64,000 nt of DNA from Kitasatospora aureofaciens (GCF_019192735.1 NZ_JAHTKP010000004.1:248001-312000), one strand, 5' to 3'. Shown: positions 34,258 to 43,483, numbered from the stretch's first letter. Notes: a model not told the origin generated them from the sequence alone. A program made the numbers and translations.

Positions 34258-34620
34258 GTGAGCGCCGAAGTCCCCAACCCGCCTCCGGTGGTCAGCGCGC
34301 CGCTGTACCAGCTGAAGGCCGAGTTCTTCAAGACGCTCGGCCACCCGGTGCGGATCCGGGTCCTGGAGCTGCTGAGCCAGCGCGAGCACGCCGTCGCCGA
34401 GATGCTCCCCGAGGTCGGCGTGGAGGCCGCCCACCTGTCCCAGCAGCTCGCCGTGCTGCGCCGCGCCCGGCTCGTCTCCTCCCGCCGCGAGGGCTCCACG
34501 GTCTACTACCGCCTCACCACCCCCGAGGTCGCCGAGCTGCTCACGGTCGCCCGGGTCATTCTCAGCGACGTCATCACCGGCCAGGCCGAACTGCTGGACG
34601 ATCTGCGGACGGCTACCTGA
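34258..34620 (+). CDS. ArsR family regulator 2
   Basis: A 120-residue winged-helix regulator: 'KAEFFKTLGHPVRIRVLELLSQREHAVAEMLPEVGVEAAHLSQQLAVLRRARLVSSRREGSTVYYRL'. Like ArsR 1 (24932) it has no Cys and shares 'SQQLAVLRR'. GTG at 34258, with GGAGA upstream. It stands just before a NIPSNAP gene. Targets may include its own promoter and the 36.7 kb operon. Confidence 0.88.
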   Translation: MSAEVPNPPPVVSAPLYQLKAEFFKTLGHPVRIRVLELLSQREHAVAEMLPEVGVEAAHLSQQLAVLRRARLVSSRREGSTVYYRLTTPEVAELLTVARVILSDVITGQAELLDDLRTAT

Positions 34621-34664
34621 GGCCACCCGGGCCCGGTGCGGGCGGTGCCGATAGCCTGCCGGGC

Positions 34665-34997
34665 GTGATCATCGAGATTCGCACCTACCGTCTGCACCCC
34701 GGCACCCGGGAGGAGTTCGTCCGCGTCATGCGCGAGGAGTCCGTGCCGCTGCTGCGCGCACACGGCATCGACGTCGTGGACTGCGGCCCCTCCCTGGTCG
34801 ACGAGGACGGCCATGAAGAGGCCTACCTGATCCGGGCGTTCGCCTCCCTCGCGCACCACCGCGAGCGGGAGGACGCGTTCTACGGCAGCGATGCCTGGCG
34901 CCTGGGGCCGCGCGAGGCCATCGTCTCGCGCATCGCGAGCTGCCACAGCATCGTCGTCCCTGCCTCCGAAGCGGCGATCAGGGCGCTGCGGCGCTGA
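34665..34997 (+). CDS. NIPSNAP family protein
   Basis: A 110-residue protein starting 'MIIEIRTYRLHPGTREEFVRVM', the family signature, with 'YLIRAFASLAHHREREDAFYGSDAW' in the middle: a ferredoxin-like alpha/beta barrel monomer. GTG start at 34665. Biochemical role unknown. Confidence 0.85.
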   Translation: MIIEIRTYRLHPGTREEFVRVMREESVPLLRAHGIDVVDCGPSLVDEDGHEEAYLIRAFASLAHHREREDAFYGSDAWRLGPREAIVSRIASCHSIVVPASEAAIRALRR

Positions 34998-35093
34998 GCC
35001 CGGGCCGCCCTCCCGTTCCCCCCGAAGGGCTGAACAGGCCACCCCGCGCGTCCCGGCGCCGGCAGGCTCCGCTGTGGAACTGCGGCGGACAGA

Positions 35094-35615
35094 TCAGGTT
35101 TTGGGCCCCCGAGGAACGGTGAACTCGGTCAGTACGCCGGCGCCTTCGCTCGCCCGGGCCCACGGCACGCCGAGGGTGAGCACAGCCATCGCGGAGGTCG
35201 GGAACTTTGCGGCGGCTCGCTCGCGGGCGTCGCCGACCGTCTCCCCGGCGAGGACCAAGGTGAGCTCCTGCACACCCGGAAGGTGGCCGACCATCAGCAG
35301 CGTCCGCACCCGTTCCGGCACTTCGCGCAGCACGCGCAGCAGGTCTGCTCCGCTCGCGTCGTACAGCTGCTCGTCGTACCCGGTTTCAGGTGCAGCGCCC
35401 AGCTCCTGGGCGACCAGTTCCCAGGTCTGCCTGGTCCGGCGGGCCGGAGAGCAGAGGACGGCGTCCGGCAACAGCCCTGCCTCGCGCAGCCGGCGGCCGG
35501 CCGCCGGGGCGTCGCGCAGTCCCCGCGCGGCGAGTGGCCGGTCGCGGTCCGGCACGCCGTCCGGCCAGGTGGACTTGGCATGGCGCAGCACGATCAGCCG
35601 CCGGGATTCGTCCAT
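35094..35615 (-). CDS. SixA-like histidine phosphatase
   Basis: A 173-residue single-domain phosphatase. The catalytic RH motif is 'IVLRHAKSTWPDG' near the start, 'CSPARRTRQTWELV' provides the second Arg, and 'LLMVGHLPGVQEL' the second His. This layout is that of SixA/phosphohistidine phosphatases. ATG at 35615 with GGGAG eight bases upstream; the frame is open to 35657. Confidence 0.87.
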   Translation of the reverse strand: MDESRRLIVLRHAKSTWPDGVPDRDRPLAARGLRDAPAAGRRLREAGLLPDAVLCSPARRTRQTWELVAQELGAAPETGYDEQLYDASGADLLRVLREVPERVRTLLMVGHLPGVQELTLVLAGETVGDARERAAAKFPTSAMAVLTLGVPWARASEGAGVLTEFTVPRGPKT

Positions 35616-36717
35616 GGTCACGCTCCCCAGTGTGACGGTGCGCGGCGCGACGGTCACCTGGCCGTTACTCCGGTCTAACCCGCGGTGTCGGCGGTTGGAT
35701 CGGGGCGATGATCAAGCAGGTCCTGGCCGGGCGGCACTCACCAGCCGCGGACGCCGTCGGTCAACTCGCGTAGCAGGTCGGCGCGCCGCGGGCCTGGTCA
35801 CCACCCACAGCACCGGCCGCAATGTCCACCACACCACCACGGATCTCGGCCGCCGCCTGCTGACGGCTGCTCCGGTCGACTCGTGATGCCTGTCGTCACC
35901 GCCGCCCCCGGGCACAACTCCAGGGGCGGCGGCGAGCGGGCATGCACCCTTCGCGACCAGCGGGGTCGGCAAGGAGAGGGGAGCGTCCGCAGCACCCGCA
36001 CGGGCCACGTCCGCCCGGCACGGGGCGGCACACTCCCCGCACCGGGTACGGAACCGGTGGCGCCGCCGTACGGCACTCCGGTGAGATACGCACTCTTCCT
36101 CCTGGCCTTGCATGCAATTGACAATGTTAGCAACTGCTAAGGTCGTCACGCGATGGCCGCCCGGAAACGTGCTGTCGCAGGCATCCCCCGAACGGCTGAC
36201 ATGGGCCGTCACAGCTGTCCTCCCGGGCTTGGAAGTTGCAAATCTCTGCAAGTTGTCAAACGGCTCTGTCTGCGCGATTCGGACGCGCGGGGCCGCCTGC
36301 GAACGCTTCCGTACAGAGATGGGCGGGTCGGCGATGCGGTCGTTGCGAACGGCGAAGGCGCCTGCACGGGGTGGCCGGGCCATGGGGCCGCACAGGGGTG
36401 CGGACTGCTGGGGGCCGGTAGGCCCCGGGTAACCGGACCACCCTGGTACCACGTCAAGGCCGATGTCCTGGCGCCCGGCGAACAGACCCCGGCCCCCGGG
36501 CGCGCCGAGGCGTCGGCGCAGAGCTCGCAGGCAACACGCACGTTACCGAACTCCCGTCCCTGGCCCGGGCCGTCCTCGGCGAGTGACCGGCGCACCGGAG
36601 CCAGGTGCTGGACAACCGGCGAACCCCGGTGAGCACCCTGGCGTGGCGCGCCTTGTCGCGTTCCGGCCGGGGCCGCCGTCGCAAATGATGCACTCAGCTG
36701 ACATGGAGGGTTCCGTC
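35616..36717. other. 1.1-kb region without a supported gene
   Basis: Frames on both strands have poor codon character and no recognisable family. Its right half precedes the hydrogenase-like operon and is unusually AT-rich near 36105-36145 and 36230-36265. It holds a perfect dyad (36127-36140) and a looser TTGCA-N6-TGCAA repeat at 36236-36251. Confidence 0.5.
36127..36140. promoter_or_regulatory. Palindrome upstream of the hydrogenase-like operon
   Basis: TTAGCA-AC-TGCTAA, a perfect 6-2-6 dyad in an AT-rich patch, overlapping the spacer of a possible promoter that starts at TTGACA (36118-36123). It is related to the ArsR 2 upstream site at 34193. Confidence 0.45.
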
Positions 36718-37205
36718 ATGAGCCTGTCCCGCAGGATCCGTGAGATCGGCCGGATCGCCGAGCCCGCCCCGCCCCGCCCCGCCCGGAGGGCGAAACCCCG
36801 CCCACCGCCCGCGCGTTACGCGGATCGGCCCAGGTGCGCCACGTCGACGCCGGGTCGTGCAACGGCTGCGAGGTCGAGATCGGCGGCGCCTTCGGCCCGG
36901 TGTACGACGCCGAGCGGTACGGGGCCCGGCTGGTCGCCTCCCCGCGCCACGCCGATGTGCTGCTGGTGACCGGCCCGGTGACCCGGAACATGGCCGAACC
37001 GCTGCGCCGTACCTACGAGGCGGCACCAGAACCACGCGTCGTCGTGGCGGTCGGCGACTGCGCGATCAACTGCGGCCTGTTTGCCGGGGCTTACGGAGTC
37101 GCGGGGGCGGTGGCCGACGTCGTTCCGGTGGACCTGGAGGTGCCGGGCTGTCCGCCGGAGCCGACGGCGATCGTCGAGGCCCTGCGCCGGGTGACCGGGC
37201 GGTGA
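36718..37205 (+). pseudogene. Hydrogenase-4/NuoB-like small subunit with frameshift
   Basis: Iron-sulfur small subunit of a complex I/energy-converting hydrogenase-like enzyme. N2-type cluster cysteines are present: 'DAGSCNGCEVEIGGAFG', 'VVAVGDCAINCGLF' and 'EVPGCPPEP'. The ATG at 36718 (GGAGGG upstream) opens one frame, but the conserved part is in the next frame. The shift falls in a CCCCG tandem repeat at 36763-36785, consistent with gain or loss of one 5-bp unit or a sequencing error. The conserved part has one rare TTA codon at 36816. If corrected it is ~162 residues. Confidence 0.78.
36763..36785 (+). repeat. CCCCG microsatellite at the frameshift site
   Basis: About 4.6 copies of the pentamer CCCCG. 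Because the unit is not a multiple of three, each added or lost copy changes the reading frame of the small-subunit gene. Confidence 0.85.
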
Positions 37206-39222
37206 GCGCGATCGCGCCTGCGCTGGCGGCGGCGAGCGCCCTGGCCGCCGCCGGCACCGCCGCCGGGCTGGTGCTGCCCGAGCGCGCCCGTCCGGCGGCC
37301 GTCGGGGCGTGCACTGCGGGCGTGGGTGCCGCCGGTCTGGCGGCCGGGGTCGCCGCGCTGGGCGGGCAGCGCTGGTCGGCGTCCTTACCGGACCTGCTCC
37401 CGCTCGCGGGCGTGCATCTGGCGGTCGACGCGCTGTCCGGGCTGTTCATCGCGGTGTCCGGCGGCGTGATCGTGGCGGCCGCCGTCTACGGCATCGGCTA
37501 CACCCGGCACGGACTGGCAGGCAGGGGCGTACAGGCCATCCTGCCGCTGTTCGCCTGGACGTTGGTGCTGGTCCCGGCCGGGGCGAGCGTTTCGACGTTC
37601 CTGCTGCTGTGGGAGCTGAGGGCCGCGTCCTCGCTGCTCCTGGTCGTGGCCGAGCACCGGCGGCGGGCCTCGGTACGCGAGGCGGGCGTCTGGTACGCGG
37701 TGATGACGCACCTGGGACTGGTCGCGCTGCTGGCCGCCCTGGCGCTGTTCGCCGCTCGCGCCGGCGGGGAGACCTTCGCCGCGTTGCGCGCGGGAGCCGG
37801 CGGGCTGTCACCGGCCGTGCGGGGAACGGTGTTCGTGCTGGCCCTGCTCGCGTTCGGGTCGAAGGCGGGCGCGGTGCCGCTGCACGCCTGGCTGCCCAGG
37901 GCCCACCCGGAGGCGCCGAGCAACGTCTCGGCGCTGATGAGTACGGCGATGGTGAACCTCGGCGCGTACGGCGTGATCCGCACCGGCTTCGACCTGCTGG
38001 GCGGCGGCCCGCGCTGGTGGGGGCTGCTGACAGTGGCCCTCGGCGCGGTCACGGCGGTGTACGGGATCGTCCAGGCGGCCGTGGCCACCGACCTCAAGCG
38101 CCTGCTGGCGTACTCGACCAGCGAGAACCTCGGCCTGGTCCTGGTCGGCGTGGGCGCCGCGCTGCTGTTCGACGCGGGCGGCAACGAGGAACTGGCGGCC
38201 CTCGCCCTGGCCGCGGCCCTGCTGCACGTGGTCAACCACGCCGCCTTCAAGGCCCTGCTGTTCTGCGCGGCGGGCTCCGTGCTGCACGCCACCGGCACGC
38301 GCGACGTGGACGGCCTCGGCGGGCTGCGCCCCCGGATGCCGGTCACCACGGCGCTGTTCGCGGTCGGCGCCCTCGGCGCGATCGCCCTGCCGCCGGGCAA
38401 CGGCTTCGTCAGCGAGTGGCTGCTGCTTCAGGCCCTGATCCACGGGCTCGCCGTCCCCGGGGTGACGACCGCCGTGATGCTGCCGGTGGCCATCGCCGCC
38501 ATCGCACTCTCTGCGGGGCTGGCCGCCGCCGCGTTCGTCAAGGCCCTCGGCGTCGGCTTCTTCGCCCGCCCGCGCAGCGCGGCGGCCATGCGGGCGGGGG
38601 AGAGCCCGCGCACGATGCTCGCGGGCATGGGCCTGTGCGCCGCGGCGTGCGCCGGGCTCGCCCTGCTGCCCGGCGCGCTCGCCGACGGGCTCGGCCGGGC
38701 CGTGGGGGCGACCGGGACCGACAGCCGGCGGATCATCATCGGAGGTGAGTTGAACCTTCAACTGTCCGGTCTGACCGGCCGGTTGGCCCCCCTCTGGATC
38801 GCCGTCGCGCTCGCGGCGGCCGGGCCGCCGTGCTGCTGGTGCTGCGCTCGTTCGCCCGCGCGCCGCGCCGCGGCGAGGCCCCGCTCTGGGACTGCGGTGC
38901 CGGAGCGCCCACCGCGCGCATGGAGTACACCGCCACCTCCTTCGCCGAACCCCTGCAGCGCGTCTTCGACGACGTCCTCGCCCCCGAACAGGACGTCGAC
39001 GTCACGCCCGTGCGTGAATCCGCCTACCTGGTCGAGCGGGTCCGCTACCAGCGCAAAGTGCCCGACCGGATCGAGCACCGCCTCTACACCCCGGTCCTGC
39101 GATCGCTCGCCCGCGCCGGACGGGCGGCCAGGCGCCTCGCCGACGGCAGCGTGCACCGCTATCTCGGGTACGGCTTCACCGCCCTGGTCGTGCTGCTCCT
39201 CGCCCTGGCGGTGACCCGGTGA
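37202..39222 (+). pseudogene. HyfB/NuoL-like proton-pumping membrane subunit with frameshift
   Basis: Antiporter-like subunit with ~14 helices. Conserved elements: 'LLWELRAASSLLLV' with the TM5-type Glu, 'FGSKAGAVPLHAWLPRAHPEAPSNVSALMS' with the essential Lys and motif H, 'VATDLKRLLAYSTSENLGLVL', and 'PPGNGFVSEWLLLQAL'. GTG at 37202 overlaps the small-subunit stop. After 'LWIAVALAAAG' (near 38820) a one-base shift moves the coding sequence to another frame, which runs from 'VLLVLRSFARAP' to 39222. Together ~673 residues, a normal HyfB length. Confidence 0.78.
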
Positions 39223-40394
39223 ACCTGACCGGCACAGCGGCCGTCGCCGCCCAGGTCGGCCTGGTCACCGCAGGGGCACCGTGGCTGGCCGGGCTGATGC
39301 GCCAGGTCCGCGCCCGGCTCGAAGGACGGGCCGGCCCGGGCATCGGCCAGCCCTGGCGGGACCTGCGCAAGCAACTGCGCAAGCAGCCCGTCACGGCCAC
39401 CGGCACGGGCCCGGCCTTCCGGACCGCCCCACTGGTCCTGGTCGCCACCGCCCTCGTGGTCACCGCGCTGGTGCCGCTGGCCTCCACCCGAACGCCGGTC
39501 AGCGGCCACGCGGACCTGATCGTGGTGGTCGCCTTGCTCGCCCTCGGCACCGTCGCCCTCGCGCTCGCCGGGCTCGACACCGGCACCGCTTTCGGCGGCA
39601 TGGGCGCCTCCCGGGAGATGACCGTGGCGGCGCTGGTCGAGCCGACCCTGCTGATGTCGGTCTTCGCGCTGTCCATCCCGGCCGGCTCGACCAACCTCGC
39701 CGACATCGTCTCCGGCGCCGTCCACGACCCCGGCCGGCTCGCCACTCCCACCGGACTGCTCGCCGCCGTCGCCCTGCTCGCCGTCACCGTCGCCGAGACC
39801 GGACGGCTGCCGGTCGACAACCCCTCCACCCACCTGGAACTGACGATGATCCACGAGGCGATGGTGCTGGAGTACTCCGGCCCCGACCTCGCCCTGATCG
39901 AACTCGGTGCGCAGCTGCGGCTCACCGTCCTGCTCGGCCTGCTCGCCGCGCTGTTCACCCCGTGGGGAATCACCACCGGCACCGGCTGGGCGGCCCTCGC
40001 GCTCGCCCTGGTGCTGCTCGCCGCCAAGGTGGCGCTGCTGGGATCGGTGCTGGCGGCGGCCGAGGTGTTCCTCGCCAAGATCCGCCTCTTCCGGGTGCCC
40101 GAGCTCCTCGCCGGCGCCTCCGAACTCGCCATCGCCCGCGCCGGGTTCGCCGCCGGCCTCGGCTGGGCCGTCACCGTCGCCCTCGTCCTGGTACTCGTCG
40201 CCTTCGCCGCCCTGACCGGCCGCAGCGCCCGGATGCTGCTCGGCCCACCGCCCGAGCCCGCGACGCCCGTACGGTTCGGCGCCAGTGTCTGGCTGCCGCT
40301 GCTCGCCGGGCTCCTCGCCTGCGCCGCACTCGGCATCACCACCGCGCCGCTTGCCGACCTGCTCGCCGCTGCCGCCTCGATCGGAGGACACTGA
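39219..40394 (+). CDS. HyfC/NuoH-like subunit fused to a HyfF-like C-terminus
   Basis: A 391-residue membrane protein. Residues 1-~298 are a HyfC/HycD (NuoH-like) subunit: 'GRAGPGIGQPWRDLRK', 'VAETGRLPVDNPSTHLELTMIHEAM' and 'LAKIRLFRVPELLAG'. Residues ~300-391 look instead like the tail of an antiporter-like HyfF/NuoN subunit: 'SELAIARAGFAAGLGWAV', 'VAFAALTGRSARMLLGPPPEP'. The simplest reading is an in-frame deletion that removed the HyfC end, all of hyfE and most of hyfF. ATG at 39219 overlaps the preceding stop. Confidence 0.75.
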   Translation: MNLTGTAAVAAQVGLVTAGAPWLAGLMRQVRARLEGRAGPGIGQPWRDLRKQLRKQPVTATGTGPAFRTAPLVLVATALVVTALVPLASTRTPVSGHADLIVVVALLALGTVALALAGLDTGTAFGGMGASREMTVAALVEPTLLMSVFALSIPAGSTNLADIVSGAVHDPGRLATPTGLLAAVALLAVTVAETGRLPVDNPSTHLELTMIHEAMVLEYSGPDLALIELGAQLRLTVLLGLLAALFTPWGITTGTGWAALALALVLLAAKVALLGSVLAAAEVFLAKIRLFRVPELLAGASELAIARAGFAAGLGWAVTVALVLVLVAFAALTGRSARMLLGPPPEPATPVRFGASVWLPLLAGLLACAALGITTAPLADLLAAAASIGGH

Positions 40395-40396
40395 CC

Positions 40397-41884
40397 GTGC
40401 CCAGCACCAGGGTTGACCTCGATCCCGGCGAACTCCCCGACCACGCCGCGCGGTTGCTCGACGACGGCCACCGCCTCGCGCTCGTCGCCGCCCACCACGA
40501 CGACCCCGGCACCATCCGGGTGGTCTACCTCTTCGTCCAGGGCCCGCCCGACACCCGCACCGAACTGCACGTCCGCCTCGACGCCCGCACCCCCGCCGTC
40601 CCGACCCTCGCCCGCCTCTCCTTCCCCGCCGGCCGGTTCGAACGCGAGATGCGCGACCTGCACGGCATCGTCCCGCTCGACCACCCGCTGCCCCACCGCC
40701 TCGTCCGCCACCCGCACTGGCCGCGCGGCTGGTACCCGATGCGCCCCGACGCCGGCCCGCCCCCCGAATTCGGCACCCCCGAAGGGCCGTTCCCGTTCCT
40801 CACCGTCGAAGGCCCCGGCGTGTACGAGATCCCGGTCGGGCCCGTCCACGCCGGCCTGATCGAACCCGGCCACTTCCGCTTCTCCGTGGTCGGCGAGACC
40901 ATCCTCAAGCTCAAGGCCCGCCTCTGGTACGTCCACAAAGGCATCGAGAAGCTCTTCGAGGGCCGCGAGCCCGCCCAGGCCCTCGCCCTCACCGAACGCA
41001 TCAGCGGCGACACGGCCGTCGGCCACGCCCTCGCCTACTGCCTCGCCGTCGAGGACGCCACCGGCGTCCAGGTGCCTTTGCGTGCCCGACGCGCCCGCGC
41101 TCTCCTCCTCGAACTCGAACGCGTCCACAACCACGTCACCGACCTCGGCGCCCTCTGCAACGACGTCGGGCACGGCATCCTCAACGCCCACGCCTGGCGC
41201 ATCCGCGAACGCCTGCTGCGCCTCAACCACACCGTCACCGGCCACCGCCTGCTGCGCGGCGGCGTCGTCCTGGGCGGTGCCAATCTCCGCGCCCTGCCCG
41301 AACACGCCGAACTGGCCGCCGTACGCGCCGACATCCGCGACCTCGTCGACCTCGCGCTCGGCCACCCCACCGTTCGCGACCGCTTCACCGGCACCGCCAT
41401 CCTGTCCGCGCAGGCCGCCCACGACCTCGGCTGCCTCGGCTACGTCGCCCGCGCCAGCGGCCTGCCCACCGACGCCCGCCACGCCCACCCCTTCCACGAC
41501 CTCGGCGACCTGCTGACCACCCGGGTCCTCGACACCGGAGACGTCCTCGCCCGCTTCCGCATCCGCGCCCTCGAAGCCGACGACTCCCTTACCCTCATCG
41601 ACCACCTCACCACCGAACTGCCCACCGGGCCCAGAGTCGCCGACCCCGCCCCACCGCCGCACCCCACGCGCCGCTCCGGCGTCGGCATCACCGAAGGCTG
41701 GCGCGGCACCATCACCACCCGCATCGAACTCGCCCCCGACGGCCTGCTCAGCCGGGTCAAGATCGCCGACCCGTCCTTCTTCAACTGGCCCGCCCTCCCC
41801 ATCGCCCTCGCCGACACCATCGTCCCCGACTTCCCACTCACCAATAAGAGCTTCAACCTCTCCTACGCCGGAAACGATCTCTGA
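40397..41884 (+). CDS. Hydrogenase-4/NuoCD-like large subunit lacking Ni ligands (Ehr type)
   Basis: A 495-residue fusion of a NuoC-like N-terminus ('FPAGRFEREMRDLHGIVPLDHP') and a NuoD/HycE-like large subunit ('IPVGPVHAGLIEPGHFRFSVVGE', 'LERVHNHVTDLGALCNDVGH'). True NiFe hydrogenases have RICGxC near the start and DPCxxC at the end. Here these read 'LTERISGDT' and 'NKSFNLSYAGNDL', with no cysteine at either place, so nickel cannot be bound and H2 catalysis is not expected. GTG at 40397 follows the previous stop by two bases. Ehr complexes are described with this feature. Confidence 0.85.
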   Translation: MPSTRVDLDPGELPDHAARLLDDGHRLALVAAHHDDPGTIRVVYLFVQGPPDTRTELHVRLDARTPAVPTLARLSFPAGRFEREMRDLHGIVPLDHPLPHRLVRHPHWPRGWYPMRPDAGPPPEFGTPEGPFPFLTVEGPGVYEIPVGPVHAGLIEPGHFRFSVVGETILKLKARLWYVHKGIEKLFEGREPAQALALTERISGDTAVGHALAYCLAVEDATGVQVPLRARRARALLLELERVHNHVTDLGALCNDVGHGILNAHAWRIRERLLRLNHTVTGHRLLRGGVVLGGANLRALPEHAELAAVRADIRDLVDLALGHPTVRDRFTGTAILSAQAAHDLGCLGYVARASGLPTDARHAHPFHDLGDLLTTRVLDTGDVLARFRIRALEADDSLTLIDHLTTELPTGPRVADPAPPPHPTRRSGVGITEGWRGTITTRIELAPDGLLSRVKIADPSFFNWPALPIALADTIVPDFPLTNKSFNLSYAGNDL

Positions 41885-42085
41885 CCCGGCCGGACGCTCC
41901 CGGCCGCGCCGGAGACACGCCCTGGCGCCGAGCCGCCGCCACAGGCACCCGCCCACACCTCAGGTCCCCGACCCCCTGTAACGGCGAGGCTCCGCATCAG
42001 CTCTGGGCCGGTGTCACGCCTGCCGGGCCTGCAGGCAGCCCCGACGGTCGGGGCGGTATCCCGCTGGACGCACGCCCGTCTCGGC

Positions 42086-42655
42086 TCAGCCTTGCGATGC
42101 GGCGTGCTTGACGAGTTCGAGGAGGGATTCGAGGTCGTGGGCGGCCTCGGCTGCGCACAGACCGGTGGCCAGCAGGAGGCCGGCACTGGCGGTGAACGGG
42201 AGGGCGCGGTGACGCGGGGGCGGGGCGAGCAGGGCCGCGACCCGGCGCGGTACGGGGCCGGAGCTGCTGGGCGTGAGGCGGCCGAGGATACCGAGGGCGG
42301 CGGCCGGGATGCGGGTGCGGGTGCGCTTGGCGGCGAGGGCGGCCTTGCCCACGGTGCGCGCGACCTGGGGGCGGTCGGCGACGGCGGTGGCGCTCTCGTC
42401 GGCCCACCGCTCGATGGTGTACGAGACGGTCGCGGCGAGCGGGCGCAGCAGAGGGTTGGCGGCGGCGGCGAGCTGGGCGAGAGCCACGAACAGGTGGTGG
42501 TGGTGTCTCAGGTGGGCGCGCTCGTGGGCGAGCAGGATCTGGCGCTCGGCGGGGTCGAGCGCGGCGAGCATGCCGGTGGAGACCACGATGCGGCCCGGCA
42601 GCCCGGGCACCGCGTATGCCTCGGCGGCCGGGTCGTCGACGACGACCAGTTGGTC
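42086..42655 (-). pseudogene. M56 family metallopeptidase, C-terminal fragment
   Basis: About 189 residues of a BlaR1/MecR1-like membrane peptidase: 'AYAVPGLPGRIVVSTGML', zinc site 'LLAHERAHLRHHHH' and 'TIERWADESATAVADRPQVART'. The N-terminal membrane helices are missing because the frame meets foreign plus-strand sequence at ~42656. A full-length paralogue lies at 43870. Confidence 0.75.
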
Positions 42656-42660
42656 CCCAC

Positions 42661-42777
42661 AAGGGCCGGATGGCCCTGCCCACGCTCGCCGTACTCCTCG
42701 GCGTGGCCTTCGTCTCCGGCACCCTCGTCTTCTCGGACACCATCAACGCCGCCTTCACCTCGATCGCCGGCTCCACG
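42661..42777 (+). pseudogene. FtsX-like ABC permease, N-terminal fragment
   Basis: A 39-residue piece, 'KGRMALPTLAVLLGVAFVSG' plus 'TLVFSDTINAAFTSIAGST', matches the first helix region of MacB/FtsX-type permeases. It has no start or continuation and is joined directly to the M56 fragment on one side and the MFS fragment on the other. Confidence 0.65.
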
Positions 42778-43230
42778 GGACCCTCGCCGACCGCATCGGC
42801 GCCCGCCCCGTCCTGCTCGGCGGGCTCGTCGCCTTCGCAGCAGCCTCCGCCGCGTTCGTCCTCGCCGACAACACTGGGCTGCTCTGGCTCGGGCAGGGTG
42901 CGGCGGCGTCCGCCTTCTCGCCCGCCGCCTCGACCCTCGTGGCGCGGGTCAACCCGGCGGCCAAGCACGGCCGCGCGTTCGGCTCGTACGGCTTCTGCAA
43001 GAGCCTCGGCTACACCGCCGGCCCCCTCCTCGGCGGAGTCGTCGTCTGGGCCGGCGGCCTGCCGCTGCTGTTCGGCGTCATGACCGCCCTCGCCGCCGCC
43101 GTCGCAGCCTGGGTCGCGCTGGCGGTGCCCGCCGTGCCGCCGCTGCCCCGCGCCCGCCAGACCGTCCTCGACCTCGCCCGACGCCTGAGCCAGGGCAGCT
43201 TCCTGCGACCGACCACCGCACTGGCCTCCG
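42777..43230 (+). pseudogene. MFS transporter, internal fragment
   Basis: About 150 residues of an MFS protein: motif A-like 'GTLADRIGARPVLLGGLVAFA', then 'AAASAFSPAASTLVARVNPAAKHGRAFGSYGFCKSLGYTAGPLLGGVV'. Neither the first helix nor the C-terminal half is present. The join to the FtsX fragment is immediate. Confidence 0.68.
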
Positions 43231-43483
43231 CCACGGCCGCGCACCACCAGCTCGTCTCGGCCGGCCGGTGGTGGTTTGATGTCGAGTCAGGCCGGGCGGC
43301 AGGACAGCCATCACCCGTGACAGCAGAAGCAGCCGCCAAGGGCCAGGGCTGGGGCACGTGCTTCGCCTTTGCGCATCTCGTGCTCGGCGGCGGCCCGGGG
43401 CGGGTCACTGCCGTACCAGGCGGGTAGAGTCGCCACCGCGGTTGGATCCGACGGTGTGCGGTGGCGGGGATCGGGAGGGCGGC

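Noticed and set aside
36112..36432. A 106-codon plus-strand frame upstream of the hydrogenase-like operon
   Set aside because: No ribosome binding site, poor codon bias and no recognisable motif; it overlaps the AT-rich regulatory patch.
36446..36500. Short stretch 'YHVKADVLAPGE' resembling the start of Arr-type ADP-ribosyltransferases
   Set aside because: Only about a dozen residues match by eye and the catalytic region is absent; too weak to report as a gene remnant.
39176..41956. A 926-codon open frame on the minus strand opposite the hydrogenase-like genes
   Set aside because: Its Gly/Val/Ala/Asp-rich translation is the typical antisense shadow of GC-rich genes. The plus-strand frames carry recognisable subunit motifs.
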